A DNA stretch of 60,658 bases from Lewinellaceae bacterium (GCA_020636445.1 JACJXV010000025.1:1-60658), one strand, 5' to 3'; positions 1-9,488 are shown, counted from the stretch's first letter. The notes: a model not told the origin generated them from the letters alone. Numbers and translations: made by a program.

Positions 1-2
1 AA

Positions 3-35
3 GAAGCCGAACTACCCAAAAGCAATTCCGGCTTC
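3..35 (-). terminator. Intrinsic-type hairpin downstream of the hybrid regulator
   Basis: Inverted repeat with arms GAAGCCG-AA and TTCCGGCTTC (one unpaired base), lying 3' of the minus-strand regulator gene. It is nearly identical to the hairpin at 6236-6273, which also ends a minus-strand gene. The window edge cuts off any T-run. Confidence 0.55.
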
Positions 36-110
36 GCGTACGAGTGCCGACCAATCACATGCATAGGAAGATTAGCCCGAAAAATTTGGCGTTAAAAAGT
101 ACGGCAGATT

Positions 111-2960
111 TTAAGTCAGCGTATCATCGCGCAACAAATCCACCGGATTAATACCGAAGCGGGCTGTAAACTTATGTGTAAAATAGGAAGCACTATCAAT
201 ACCTACAGCATAACGAACTTCAGCCACCGTAAAAAACCGCCGCTGTTGTAGCAATAGGTACGCCTGCCGTAACCGTAATTCTAAAATAAAATTAACGGGT
301 GATAGCCCACTAGCACGCCCCAGCACCCGTCCTAGTTGGCGGGTACTGTAATTTAAAGCTGTTGCCAAATCAGCAACGCCAAAATCATTGTCCTCTAAAT
401 GCGCCAGAACGATTTCCTCTGCACGCCGCAGTAATTGCCAATCGGCATCACCGCTGGGTTGGTCATGCTGTGCTTCAACACGGAAGCGTCGGTTCTGAAG
501 GAGGTTACTCACCCGTGCTAATAATTCATCCGCATGGAAAGGCTTTACTAAATAATCATCAATGCCTAATTGAAAAGCGCGAATACGATCTTCCGGCAAC
601 ACCCGGGCCGTCAAAAAAATGAAAGGCAAATCGCGAAAACTCTCCTGTTTGACAAGGGCCTCCCGGAAGGTATATCCATCCATTCCGGGCATCATCACAT
701 CTGAAATAATCAGGTCAACGGGCCGTCGATGTAATAATTGCAGAGCTTGAGTACCATTTGCTGCTACATGGACGCTGTAGATAGGCTCCAACAAGCTACT
801 CAGGTATTGTTGCATATCGGGCTGGTCTTCGACCACCAACACCTGGGCCTGGGGTTGTCCAAGTAGTTGCGGTTGAAATCCTGAAGTCCATCTATCTTCA
901 TCCGGTAATGGCTCTACCATCATGGGCTCTTCATTAACGGCAGGAACAGGTACTGCAATGGGTGCCGGCCATAACAACCGAAAATGAGCCCCCTCAACAG
1001 CGGGGATGAGTGTCAAGGTTCCGCCTACCAACTGCGTCAACTCCCGGGCAAGGGCCAGGCCAATCCCTGAGCCAGTAGTTTCTTCGCCAATCGCGGTTTG
1101 GAAGAAACGCTCAAAAATACGTTCGCGGGCCTCTGTCGGAATTCCCGGGCCTGAATCCTGCACATCAAGTTGCAAAACCCCCTCACGCTCCTGATAAAAG
1201 CTGCTGACGAGAACAGCTGTGGCTACCGGCGAAAATTTTATCGCATTATGCACCAAATTATTGATAACTCTTTCCAGCTTATCCGGATCTAACAAAAGTG
1301 TTAGCTCTCCTGGTGTCAGCTCAGTATGATATTTAAGTTGCACTTGCTGACTTTCAGCAAAAGAACCAAATGCTTCTACCACGCGCTGCAAAAAAGGGAC
1401 AATAGAAATGGGACGGGCATTAATCGGTAAGTTTCCCGCTTCCAAACGAGCCAGATCCAGTAATTCGTTCACCCGCTGGTGCATCTTACCGGCATTACGC
1501 AGCGCCATGGCCACATCGCGACGTTGATCAGCATGTTTGAGCTGGGAAAGAACCCCTTCCAGGGGGCCCAGGATTAAGGTTAGCGGCGTACGCAACTCAT
1601 GAGAAATATCTTGAAAAAATTGGGATTTTAAAGCATCGAGCTCGGCCAAATGGGCAGCACGCGACTGTTCCAGCGCTAACCGGGCCTCCATCGCCTGTCG
1701 GCGGCGGCTCTGCAAAACATAGGCTCCTGCGGTTAAGGCAGCAGCACCAACCAACCCTAAAATAAGGAATAATCGCAACCGTTCCTTAGCACGCCGCTGT
1801 TGCCAATAGGCCAACTCCTGTTGTGCAAGCTTCGCCTCTTTCTCCTGTGTAGCATAACGCACCTGAGCTTCCGCTAATGCGGCGGCAACTTCCTGTGTAT
1901 GGAGGGAATCTTTCAGGGTTAATGCCTCCCTCAATAATTGATACCCTTGTTGAAAACGCCCTCTCCGCGTAGCTAATGCTGCTGCAATGGAAAGACTTTT
2001 ATATTCCTCACTTCGGTCCGGCAAGCGGGCTAACCCCAATTGCGCTCGTTGAAGCCAGTCTCGCGCCATTGATTCCTGGCCTCTGGTCAGGCATAGCTCC
2101 GCCAGATTATTAGCCGCCGCCACCATGGAGTAAATATCACCAACACCCTTTGCCATAAGATAACTGCGCTCAAAGCTACTCTGGGCCGAATCGGGCATAG
2201 CCATCCGTTGGTAATAACCCGCCCAGTTGTTGTAGATAAAAACCAGCGAAGCACTATCTGCATTGGCAAGCGCTACCCCGGTGGCCTGAGCTAACCATTG
2301 CCTGCGTTGTACCATGGACGAAGCCACATTGCTCAAGTTTGACAACACTGTTGCGTGGTGATTGGGATCTTCTTCAACTGCCGAAATAGCGAGTGCCCGG
2401 CGGTAAAATTTACGAGCACTAGTAGAATCAAGTTGATCAAAATATACATTGCCAATATTCGCCAAAGCATAACTCATCCCAAGCGAGTCTGCCAACCGAT
2501 CGGACCATTCCAGCGATCGAAACAAATGATCCAACGCCTGCTGGGGCTCCCGCCGCGAACGAAATACGGCTCCCAAGGCATTTTCACAGGCTCCAGCCAA
2601 CATTAAATGATTTATTTCGACTGCTTTTTGGGCCGCTTCCGTCAGAACCTGGATAGCTGTATCGGTCCGGCCTTGTTCCAACGTTGCCGCTCCTAAATTA
2701 TATAACCCCACCGCCTCCCCACGGCCATATCGCAACCTGCGGGACTCGCGCACCGCCTGCATACTAAAGTACAATGACGAATCAATCCGTACAGCACGAT
2801 AATTTCCGGCCAGTCGATTTAAAGCACGCACGTATTGCGTATCTACGGGGGTGTTGAGCAATTCTTTACGCAACTCTCCAAAGGTTTGGCCGTAATCCGG
2901 TTCACATGCCAGCAAAAGCCCCAGCATACCGAGGAACCAGCGTAAGCTAGTTTTATTCAT
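111..2960 (-). CDS. Hybrid two-component regulator (TPR - histidine kinase - receiver - AraC HTH)
   Basis: A single 949-residue protein carrying a whole two-component pathway. A signal or lipoprotein-like N-terminus (LLLAC near residue 19) is followed by TPR-like helices (about 60-360) and a membrane segment near 395-417. The HisKA domain has HELRTP with H454. The HATPase domain has N-box NNLVHNAIKF and glycine boxes DSGPGIP and GSGIGLAL. A receiver follows with D754 in SDVMMPG and the conserved K in LVKPF, and an AraC-type helix-turn-helix occupies about the last 100 residues. Hybrid regulators of this family sense periplasmic signals and bind DNA themselves. TPR rather than propeller sensors are seen here, so the ligand is unknown. 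Its promoter contains a dyad that could be autoregulatory. No target operon is adjacent except the secreted genes divergent from it. Confidence 0.93.
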   Translation of the reverse strand: MNKTSLRWFLGMLGLLLACEPDYGQTFGELRKELLNTPVDTQYVRALNRLAGNYRAVRIDSSLYFSMQAVRESRRLRYGRGEAVGLYNLGAATLEQGRTDTAIQVLTEAAQKAVEINHLMLAGACENALGAVFRSRREPQQALDHLFRSLEWSDRLADSLGMSYALANIGNVYFDQLDSTSARKFYRRALAISAVEEDPNHHATVLSNLSNVASSMVQRRQWLAQATGVALANADSASLVFIYNNWAGYYQRMAMPDSAQSSFERSYLMAKGVGDIYSMVAAANNLAELCLTRGQESMARDWLQRAQLGLARLPDRSEEYKSLSIAAALATRRGRFQQGYQLLREALTLKDSLHTQEVAAALAEAQVRYATQEKEAKLAQQELAYWQQRRAKERLRLFLILGLVGAAALTAGAYVLQSRRRQAMEARLALEQSRAAHLAELDALKSQFFQDISHELRTPLTLILGPLEGVLSQLKHADQRRDVAMALRNAGKMHQRVNELLDLARLEAGNLPINARPISIVPFLQRVVEAFGSFAESQQVQLKYHTELTPGELTLLLDPDKLERVINNLVHNAIKFSPVATAVLVSSFYQEREGVLQLDVQDSGPGIPTEARERIFERFFQTAIGEETTGSGIGLALARELTQLVGGTLTLIPAVEGAHFRLLWPAPIAVPVPAVNEEPMMVEPLPDEDRWTSGFQPQLLGQPQAQVLVVEDQPDMQQYLSSLLEPIYSVHVAANGTQALQLLHRRPVDLIISDVMMPGMDGYTFREALVKQESFRDLPFIFLTARVLPEDRIRAFQLGIDDYLVKPFHADELLARVSNLLQNRRFRVEAQHDQPSGDADWQLLRRAEEIVLAHLEDNDFGVADLATALNYSTRQLGRVLGRASGLSPVNFILELRLRQAYLLLQQRRFFTVAEVRYAVGIDSASYFTHKFTARFGINPVDLLRDDTLT

Positions 2961-2973
2961 GAAGGCTTTTTCT

Positions 2974-3004
2974 CAAAAATAAAGACTACTCATTAGTCTA
3001 CGAA
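2974..3004 (-). promoter_or_regulatory. Promoter of the hybrid regulator with a dyad in the spacer
   Basis: On the minus strand TATTTTTG fits the Bacteroidota -7 consensus TAnnTTTG. A TTC, one mismatch from the -33 TTG, lies 20 bp upstream. The spacer holds a dyad AGACTA-N5-TAGTCT (2983-2999), a possible operator. The leader would be only about 10 nt. Operator function is inferred. Confidence 0.5.
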
Positions 3005-3191
3005 ATTCTTTTGACATCCCTCCTCCCGAGTCGGACCCACCAGGGTTATTACCTCCCTGATAAGCCGGCATTACTGCTACCACCCACTCGTGCCGGAGTA
3101 AATGACCGAAATGAACAACGCAACGTCCGATTAGCGCAAAGAGCTACGCCGGTAAGTACCCAACTTTGTGACAACGCAAAAATCCACACCA

Positions 3192-4970
3192 ATGAAAACC
3201 AACATCTTTGTATTTCTTTTAAGTTTAGTTTGCCTCTGCCCATTACTGGCACAAAGGGAAAGTTCTCTCCAGTTGTTTAGCCGTCCTGGGTACGATTTAG
3301 TCACGTATGCTATGGCCTCTCCCCGGCAAAACCTGATGGTAATGGGGGGAGATATTTCCGCCGTAAATGACTTCCTGCGTCAGGGTTTTTTGCTAGCGGT
3401 AGATTCTCTGGGCCAGCCGAGATGGAGTACTATGCTGGGGGACCAAACCAATTTGTTTAGTATTGTTGACCTGAAAGCGGATGCCCAAGGGGCCCTTTGG
3501 GTACTCAGTGCAAATTATGGCAGCGGCACCCTCGGCGGCGTCGATATGCATGTAAGCAAATGGGATGCCCAGGGCAACCTGATCTGGCAAAAAAACGTAG
3601 GAACTAATGACGATGATGACCCCTTAGGGTTATTGCCTCTTCCTTCAGGCAACGTACTGGTCTATGGAGCTACTATCCAGGGGGCTGGGTTCCGGGATGC
3701 TCTGCTGGTGGAAATCACAACACAAGGGGCTATTGTCAAAACGCGCCAACTGGGTAGCGGCCGCTACGATTATCCGCTAGCAGCTGCCTTTGACCACATT
3801 AATCAACAGGTGGTACTGACCGGCTATACCAATTCATTTAGTGAAAACAACGACCTCTGGGTCTCAGCCCTGGATCTGGCAACCTTTACGCCACATTGGG
3901 TGCGGCAGGTACAGGCCAGCGCCAGCGACCAGGAAACCGGACTGGCGCTGGATGTCACACCAACAGGTGACATCCGCGTATTGGGGAAAATTGAAGGCTA
4001 TACCGTGGCCCTCCAGCTATCCCCGGACGGAATTCTCAGTAATGCTTACCGGCTGGAAAATGGTGAAGTGCGTACCGCCACCTCTAATTCGTCTGGAGAA
4101 TGGGCGATCCTGGCAGGATCGGGTCGCCTGCTGTTACTCGATCAGCATAATATCCCCCAAAGCGGAGGTTATTTCCAAGGTGCTAACCAGGAACGCGCGA
4201 CCCAAACTTTCACCATAGATACCCAAAACCGGCCTTGGGGAGTAGGTACGTACCGCCCGAATGGTGCTACCAATAGTAGCCTGGCCCTTTTTCAGGGAGG
4301 GTACGGGATCAATCCCGGCTGCGGTGGATATAGCACTGCTGCCCCTAAACCCGACACCCTGCCACTTTCGATCCACACTATTACCATGAATACTGGTTCG
4401 AAGGGGTCTGTCGCCGACGCAAATATCCCAATGCAATCGCTCACGCTGACGCAAGCAGAAATTTGCCGCGAGACGTGTTCTTCCCCTGCCTTGGTAAGCA
4501 GTTTTAGTCTCCAAAACCTGACCCTCACCCTGGATGCTTCTGCCAGCCAGCAAGCCCAACGCTTTCTGTTTGACTTTGGAGATGGTAGTACTCCCCTTAG
4601 TAGCCCCGATCCCTTTGGTGTTTATCGCTACTCTCAGGCCGGAACCTACAATGTATGTATTACCGCGATTGGGAACTGCCAGTCAACTACCCAGTGTCAG
4701 TCTGTTTCGATAGGTGTTACTGCTGCACAGGAAGTTCCTTCCGAATGGAAAATCCTGGTTTTTCCAAATCCCGCCAAGGATTGGATCAACTGGAGCAGTC
4801 ATCCCCGATTTCCATTATCCGGACAACTCTTCAACGGATTGGGACAACCCATAACACCCAAAACCTTCGAAAACCGCATTTCTTTGGAACATATACCCTT
4901 CGGATTATATTACCTGCGGCTCCAGGACATTCAAGGTCGGCGATCCACCTTCCCTGTCCTTAAACAATAA
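3192..4970 (+). CDS. Secreted PKD-domain protein with T9SS type A sorting domain
   Basis: Start chosen at 3192 because it places a clean signal peptide (hydrophobic core FVFLLSLVCLCPLL, cleavage after LAQ) at the N-terminus; an in-frame ATG 8 codons upstream would put a charged extension before it. Residues about 25-400 contain repeated strand-rich units with W, D-x-D and GN motifs, resembling a beta-propeller of the type found in secreted Bacteroidota proteins. A PKD-like domain follows (FDFGDGS and YSQAGTYNVCITA, about 430-510). The last ~75 residues form a type A CTD with the VFPNPAKDW motif and a final basic end. It is expected to be exported by Sec, then by the T9SS, and attached to the surface. 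The specific function cannot be read from the sequence. Confidence 0.85.
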   Translation: MKTNIFVFLLSLVCLCPLLAQRESSLQLFSRPGYDLVTYAMASPRQNLMVMGGDISAVNDFLRQGFLLAVDSLGQPRWSTMLGDQTNLFSIVDLKADAQGALWVLSANYGSGTLGGVDMHVSKWDAQGNLIWQKNVGTNDDDDPLGLLPLPSGNVLVYGATIQGAGFRDALLVEITTQGAIVKTRQLGSGRYDYPLAAAFDHINQQVVLTGYTNSFSENNDLWVSALDLATFTPHWVRQVQASASDQETGLALDVTPTGDIRVLGKIEGYTVALQLSPDGILSNAYRLENGEVRTATSNSSGEWAILAGSGRLLLLDQHNIPQSGGYFQGANQERATQTFTIDTQNRPWGVGTYRPNGATNSSLALFQGGYGINPGCGGYSTAAPKPDTLPLSIHTITMNTGSKGSVADANIPMQSLTLTQAEICRETCSSPALVSSFSLQNLTLTLDASASQQAQRFLFDFGDGSTPLSSPDPFGVYRYSQAGTYNVCITAIGNCQSTTQCQSVSIGVTAAQEVPSEWKILVFPNPAKDWINWSSHPRFPLSGQLFNGLGQPITPKTFENRISLEHIPFGLYYLRLQDIQGRRSTFPVLKQ

Positions 4971-5062
4971 CAGCTTCCTCCAAACCTTTTCACGCACTCC
5001 TTCCAAGGACTCGTGAAGCACTTTTGAACCAACTTACCACCATTATCCCTAAAAAAAGTTCT

Positions 5063-5920
5063 ATGAATACCTTTTCGAAAACCTGCAGCATCCTTTGCCT
5101 TGCCCTGTTATTCCCGGTACTTACTTGGAGTCAGACCAGGGTACTCCCTCCTGGCTATGTCCATGCTTATTCCCAGGGACTGGCTTATACGGAAGCCCAC
5201 TTTCAGCAGGGATTGCACTTTGTGGAATTTTTGCTTAATACCCGTCTGTCCGCCAGCGAGCGGCAGGCGGGCCTTCAAGAGGCGCTACAAAGCTTTCGCC
5301 ATGACCCACAAGGTACCCTGGCCGAATTAAATCAAGTAGACCAGCAAATGCAACAGGTCTATATGCTCACCGATGTGCCCACAATCGGACTCGTACGGTC
5401 TGCCTTGCTCGCGCAGCTCTACACAGCCTTTCAAGGAACTCCGAACCCGCCTATCCTAGTAACATTAATGGAAAAATATACCCCTCTGTTAGCTCTTGAC
5501 CTCCAAAACAACTTGGCTCTCACCCGCCAGGATGCAGAAGGATTTTATGACTTTTTAATCCTGGTTGGAAAACTGAATAACCCATCATTAACGGTCAACC
5601 CTCAGGAAAGAGAACAAGTTGTACAATGGCTGGGAAATAGCTTTGCCACCCTCAGTCTCGAAGAAAAACAATGGCTCTGTATAATGGGAGTATTCAATGC
5701 TTATGTACAGGAGCTCGTTGCTGAACTAGGTCCTTCTCAAAAACAACAACTTGCGCAGGCAGCTTATCCCCAAGCAACTCCATCCCCCCCGCAAGGTGAT
5801 GGGGAATACTATAAATGGATAAGTGAAATGATGGCCCAAAACCATCTGTCGATGCTTAACGTGTTGGAAAACATGGGAGATGATGGCGGATACTGGGAAA
5901 GACGAAAATTTGATTGGTAA
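5063..5920 (+). CDS. Secreted hypothetical protein, helical
   Basis: Not recognised as a named family. The start at 5063 gives a signal peptide (CSILCLALLFPVLTWSQ); the longer in-frame start at 5024 would prepend 13 residues rich in T, I and K. The mature ~265-residue protein is predicted helical, rich in Q, L and A, with no cysteine pairs, no sorting domain and no metal motif. The C-terminus ends in charged and aromatic residues (GGYWERRKFDW). It follows the PKD-domain gene by 92 bp on the same strand and may be co-transcribed. It could be a periplasmic accessory protein of that secreted product, but this rests on position only. Confidence 0.7.
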   Translation: MNTFSKTCSILCLALLFPVLTWSQTRVLPPGYVHAYSQGLAYTEAHFQQGLHFVEFLLNTRLSASERQAGLQEALQSFRHDPQGTLAELNQVDQQMQQVYMLTDVPTIGLVRSALLAQLYTAFQGTPNPPILVTLMEKYTPLLALDLQNNLALTRQDAEGFYDFLILVGKLNNPSLTVNPQEREQVVQWLGNSFATLSLEEKQWLCIMGVFNAYVQELVAELGPSQKQQLAQAAYPQATPSPPQGDGEYYKWISEMMAQNHLSMLNVLENMGDDGGYWERRKFDW

Positions 5921-5994
5921 TCACCTTCGCTACTTGCTATCAGAGGGAATTTTACCCGTATCCAGGAAGTGGGTTAGTAAGGTAATTTCCCTGG

Positions 5995-6161
5995 CTAGTG
6001 CTTTGTCAACTATAAATTTAGGGGTTCTTATATCTCCCGGATTTTCCATTGTGTCTGATTATTCACCGAAATTTCTCGCAACGACGCAAAGACGCAACGA
6101 GATATAGCGATTTCGCTTCACGTTTCACTAATCCTTAAATTCAAACTTGACAAAGCACTAG
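5995..6161. mobile_element. 167-bp MITE-like element with 32-bp imperfect terminal inverted repeats
   Basis: The ends are inverted repeats: both begin CTAGTGCTTTGTCAA (15 bp exact) and continue with about 12 further matches in the next 17 bp. The first and last four bases read CTAG and could be a target duplication. The interior holds a hairpin with TCTCG/CGAGA arms and AGCGA-TT-TCGCT, and no plausible gene. The rest of the 5921-6333 gap shows nothing else except the terminator at 6236. Confidence 0.6.
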
Positions 6162-6235
6162 GTAGTTTCGGGAGAGTAGGAAAAGCAAGGAGTACACAGT
6201 TTAGCCCGTAAAGGTTTTTAACCATTCTGCAGTAC

Positions 6236-6273
6236 AAAAGAAGCCGGAACTACCCAAAGGCAATTCCGGCTTC
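6236..6273 (-). terminator. Intrinsic terminator of the small membrane protein gene
   Basis: Perfect 10-bp arms GAAGCCGGAA and TTCCGGCTTC with a 14-nt loop. On the minus strand they are followed by TTTT. The hairpin lies 61 bp downstream of the gene ending at 6334, and a near-identical copy is at 3-35. Confidence 0.75.
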
Positions 6274-6333
6274 GCGTACTTGGTTAATACAACGCGTTAC
6301 GTTCATGGGAGGATTAGTCCTGAAAAATCGGGT

Positions 6334-6525
6334 TTAGCGAATCAGGCGGCTAATTCCTTTCCCTAGTCGGGTGCTTACAATAGCGACTACCAGGCTGGTA
6401 ATTAAACCTACAGGCAAACCAACGGCCAGGCTGCCGAGGGCTACGCCAAAGCTAATCCCCAGAATAAAACCCAGGGTAATCCATGCACCGAACAAAAATT
6501 TGGGATTCATCAAACGGTCCATCAT
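6334..6525 (-). CDS. Small two-helix membrane protein, glycine-rich
   Basis: A 63-residue protein with two hydrophobic stretches (about 12-30 and 33-52) rich in glycine (LGFILGISFGVALGSLAVG), separated by a short turn and ending in basic residues (RLGKGISRLIR). A second ATG one codon later is equally possible. The glycine spacing resembles glycine-zipper membrane peptides. It stands alone with its own terminator. No family was recognised. Coding support is the membrane topology, the terminator downstream and the absence of a better frame. Confidence 0.55.
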   Translation of the reverse strand: MMDRLMNPKFLFGAWITLGFILGISFGVALGSLAVGLPVGLITSLVVAIVSTRLGKGISRLIR

Positions 6526-6795
6526 TTTTAATCCTTTTTATGATGTCAAGGGAATTTTTGCGTATTCAGAGCCTGGTTTCAAAATTTTATTCTAAAAATT
6601 ATTAGCAATAAAATCCAATCGGCTCCGAATTATGTTGCAAATGTATTCAATAATAAAGCAACAAACAGAATAATTATTAAAAAGTTGCTAAATCATAGAC
6701 GAATTGACCTTTTTTTGGTCACTAATTCACCAATAAAAATTTTACAGTGCTTTTTGCGGGTAAAAAAGCGGGAAGAAACCAAGGAAAGGTACCGC

Positions 6796-6890
6796 TGGTG
6801 GCTGGTGGCTGGTGGCTGGTGGCTGGTGGCTGGTGGCTGGTTATTCGTTGAACGCGCGACTCTTGACTGCTCACTGCTCACTGCTCACTC
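6796..6890. repeat. Two heptameric tandem repeats joined by a unique segment
   Basis: 6796-6840 is TGGTGGC repeated 6.4 times without error; 6866-6890 is ACTGCTC repeated three times plus ACTC. The unique link between them recurs in inverted orientation at 31565-31611. The gap 6526-7041 holds no convincing gene. Confidence 0.9.
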
Positions 6891-7012
6891 AAAAATGCTA
6901 AGCGTTTAGCGTTTTTAATTAACGCAGCCCTGCTGATTTTCTTCGTCCGCCGAATCGTTAATGAAGATGGGTCACCCGCCGTAGCCTGGCGTAACGGGGC
7001 CGACCGCCTGCC

Positions 7013-7040
7013 AACTGGTAACTGGTAACTGCCAACTGGG
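7013..7040. repeat. Heptameric repeat AACTGGT x4
   Basis: Four consecutive 7-mers (AACTGGT, AACTGGT, AACTGCC, AACTGGG) end directly at the stop codon of ktrA. Confidence 0.85.
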
Positions 7041-7041
7041 A

Positions 7042-7734
7042 TCAATCCTCATCCACCTCACAGAGGCGTTTAATATGGGGATTGGCGCCGAAAACCACCA
7101 GGATATCCCCTTCTTCGAATTGTGTTTCGGGCTTAACCACCCCTTCCGAGACGTAGGTCACCCGGTTTATGCCCAACATATTCTTGCGAATACGTTTGCG
7201 AATGATGGTCACGATATTGAGGTCAAAATTCTTGCGCAGATCTACATCGAGGACAGTTCGCCCGACAAAAGAAGCCGGAAGCTGCAGTTCAACTACCGAA
7301 TGATTGGCATCCAGATTAAACGATTCGATGGCCATCCGCAGGTTGAGCTTTTTCGCCAATCGCTCAGCAGCATCCTGCTCGGGATGGATAATCTCTGTAA
7401 TCCCCATCGCCTCCAGGACGGTTTCCTGGGTTGCTGAAATAGATCGTCCAATGACCCGCTCCGTGCCAATGGTTTTCAAATTAGCTGCGGTCATAATCGA
7501 CGCGCCTTCATTTTCGCCGATGGCCACAATGGCCACATCTGTATCTTTCAGCGGTAGGCTGCGGAGGGCAATCATATTAGTTGCATCCAGACAAATGGCA
7601 TGAGTGACTTTATCCTTGATAAAATCCACTTTCTCGGCGCTTTTGTCCACTGCTATAATTTCGTGCCCCATCTCACTAAGCTGAAAAGCTAGTGAGGCGC
7701 CAAAATTTCCAATGCCGAATATCATCACTTTCAT
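7042..7734 (-). CDS. Potassium uptake regulatory subunit KtrA/TrkA (RCK domains)
   Basis: 230 residues. An N-terminal RCK/TrkA-N Rossmann domain starts immediately (MKVMIFGIGNFG, the nucleotide-binding GxGxxG, then the acidic AVDKS at the end of strand 2). A C-terminal RCK_C domain occupies about residues 140-225 (ends EEGDILVVFGANPHIKRLCE). The family forms a cytoplasmic octameric ring that gates the membrane subunit KtrB in response to ATP/ADP or c-di-AMP. The gene starts 8 bp after the stop of the upstream ktrB, so the two are translated from one message. Its length is usual for KtrA, about half that of the duplicated enterobacterial TrkA. Confidence 0.93.
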   Translation of the reverse strand: MKVMIFGIGNFGASLAFQLSEMGHEIIAVDKSAEKVDFIKDKVTHAICLDATNMIALRSLPLKDTDVAIVAIGENEGASIMTAANLKTIGTERVIGRSISATQETVLEAMGITEIIHPEQDAAERLAKKLNLRMAIESFNLDANHSVVELQLPASFVGRTVLDVDLRKNFDLNIVTIIRKRIRKNMLGINRVTYVSEGVVKPETQFEEGDILVVFGANPHIKRLCEVDED

Positions 7735-7742
7735 GGCCCTTC

Positions 7743-9488
7743 TTAGTTAATCAGTACCGACTCTTTCGGATACTGGTATGACAAATGCTGTACTTGTTTT
7801 AAAATACCAATCAGAATGTTAATCGCCCCTACCCTGCCCAAAAACATCGTAAAGATGAGGGTTATTTTGCTGTAATCACTCAGGGAACCGGTTATCCCCA
7901 GGCTAAGCCCAACGGTGCTGTAGGCGGAAAAGCACTCAAAGGCTATTTCCCTGAACCCTAAATCGGGTTCAAAAGCCGCCAGAAAAAAAATAGCGGACCC
8001 AATAGCGATCAGGGAAAGACTGATAATCGCAAAAGCCCGGTTAAGGGAGGATTGGGGCACTTCCCGGCTACCCAGTTCGATGCGGTGTTTACCGGTAACG
8101 GTGCTGAAAATATTGAGCGTTGCCAGCGCAAACGTACTGGTTTTTATCCCCCCGCCCGTGGAAGCAGGTGAGGCCCCTATCCACATCAACAGGAAGGTGA
8201 TCATAATCGAAGGCATACTCAGGGCACGCATATCAATGGTATTAAACCCAGCCGTGCGGGGTGTTACTGCCCCAAAAAATGAGGTGACCAATTTCCCCCA
8301 CAGCGTGTGGTGCTCATCCAGGGTATTGTGATATTCTGCCCAAAAGAAGAAAACCCAGCCCAGCAGTATAAGCGCGCCAGTCGTGTACAGTACAATTTTA
8401 GTGTTCAGGGTGACCACCCGCACAGTGTGCTGGTATTTCAGGCTACGCAAGATGTACCGCCGATACAAATTTCCCAGTTTTACCCGCAGGTAGAGTAATA
8501 CATTAAACATGATATTATAACCAATCCCCCCCATGATCAGCAAAACCGCTACCACCAGATGCAAGTTGTAGTTAAAGCGGAAGGTTGGTTCGTAGAGGCT
8601 GTTACTCAGGGTAGAAAAGCCAGCATTACAAAAAGCAGATATGGCGTGAAAAATAGAAAAGAACGTGCGCTCCTGAAAAGTACTGAGGCCGGGTATACCT
8701 GCCGGAATCTGCGCGTAAATAATCAGGGCTCCCGCCAATTCAATAGCTAAAGTATATAGCACTATTTTCAGGGAGAGCTCCAGTAAGCCTCCCAAATGTT
8801 CCGAACTCAGAAAGTCTTTAATAAACAAATCCTCCTGATAGGAACTATTCCCTTTAAAGAAATAAGCAAAAAAGGAGGTCAGGGTTAGCATACCCAGGCC
8901 GCCCAACTGGATCAGCACCAGGATGACTGTTTGCCCAAGGAGCGTAAAATCTTTTCCCGTATCCAGCACGGCCAGGCCCGTGACACTCACCGCACTGGTG
9001 GCGGTAAACAAGGCATCAATGAATGAGATCCCTTTGGTGGTGGCATTAGGCAGTGAAAGCAGGACCGTCCCGCCAGCAATTAAGGCCATAAAGCTCCCAA
9101 CAAATACAACTGCCGGGGAAAAACTCTTTTGGTAAAGCTTACTGATATACAGGGTCAGTTCTACCGCGAGGAGAAGCACAATATTGATAAAAAACAGGTA
9201 TTCATACTGCTTGACAGAGGCCAAAAGGGATTCTCCCCGCAGCCAGTTAGCTGTCATCAATAGGAAGGTAAAAACGGGTAACAGCAACCGAAAAGCATTG
9301 AAAAGACGTTCCCGCCGATTACCTCGCAAAATCCGGTATACTTCCACAGCAATGAAAAACAAAACAGTAGCAAAATAGCCATAGAAGAGCAAAGCCTGGT
9401 TGCTGCGGCTTTGGTCGTACCCTAAATCGTAAAGTAGAATCAGAAAGGCTGAAAGGCTAACCACTTGTAAAAGCCGGCGGACAATCAT
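7743..9488 (-). CDS. Potassium transporter membrane subunit KtrB/TrkH family
   Basis: 581-residue integral membrane protein. The first ~120 residues add hydrophobic helices (FLILLYDLGYD, ATVLFFIAVEVY) before the four-fold M1-P-M2 core typical of the Trk/Ktr/HKT superfamily. Filter-like segments are recognisable as TATSAVSVTGL, SAFCNAGFSTL, TPRTAGFNT and AYSTVGLSLG, the last three preserving the selectivity glycine. It takes up K+ coupled to Na+ or H+ when complexed with the KtrA ring. The order ktrB-ktrA is read on the minus strand from a promoter near 9600. The N-terminal extension is common in Bacteroidota homologues and is not a fusion. Confidence 0.92.
   Translation of the reverse strand: MIVRRLLQVVSLSAFLILLYDLGYDQSRSNQALLFYGYFATVLFFIAVEVYRILRGNRRERLFNAFRLLLPVFTFLLMTANWLRGESLLASVKQYEYLFFINIVLLLAVELTLYISKLYQKSFSPAVVFVGSFMALIAGGTVLLSLPNATTKGISFIDALFTATSAVSVTGLAVLDTGKDFTLLGQTVILVLIQLGGLGMLTLTSFFAYFFKGNSSYQEDLFIKDFLSSEHLGGLLELSLKIVLYTLAIELAGALIIYAQIPAGIPGLSTFQERTFFSIFHAISAFCNAGFSTLSNSLYEPTFRFNYNLHLVVAVLLIMGGIGYNIMFNVLLYLRVKLGNLYRRYILRSLKYQHTVRVVTLNTKIVLYTTGALILLGWVFFFWAEYHNTLDEHHTLWGKLVTSFFGAVTPRTAGFNTIDMRALSMPSIMITFLLMWIGASPASTGGGIKTSTFALATLNIFSTVTGKHRIELGSREVPQSSLNRAFAIISLSLIAIGSAIFFLAAFEPDLGFREIAFECFSAYSTVGLSLGITGSLSDYSKITLIFTMFLGRVGAINILIGILKQVQHLSYQYPKESVLIN

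Noticed and set aside
4134..4559. Minus-strand 141-residue frame opposite the PKD-domain gene
   Set aside because: Mirror frame of a well supported secreted protein, without recognisable protein features.
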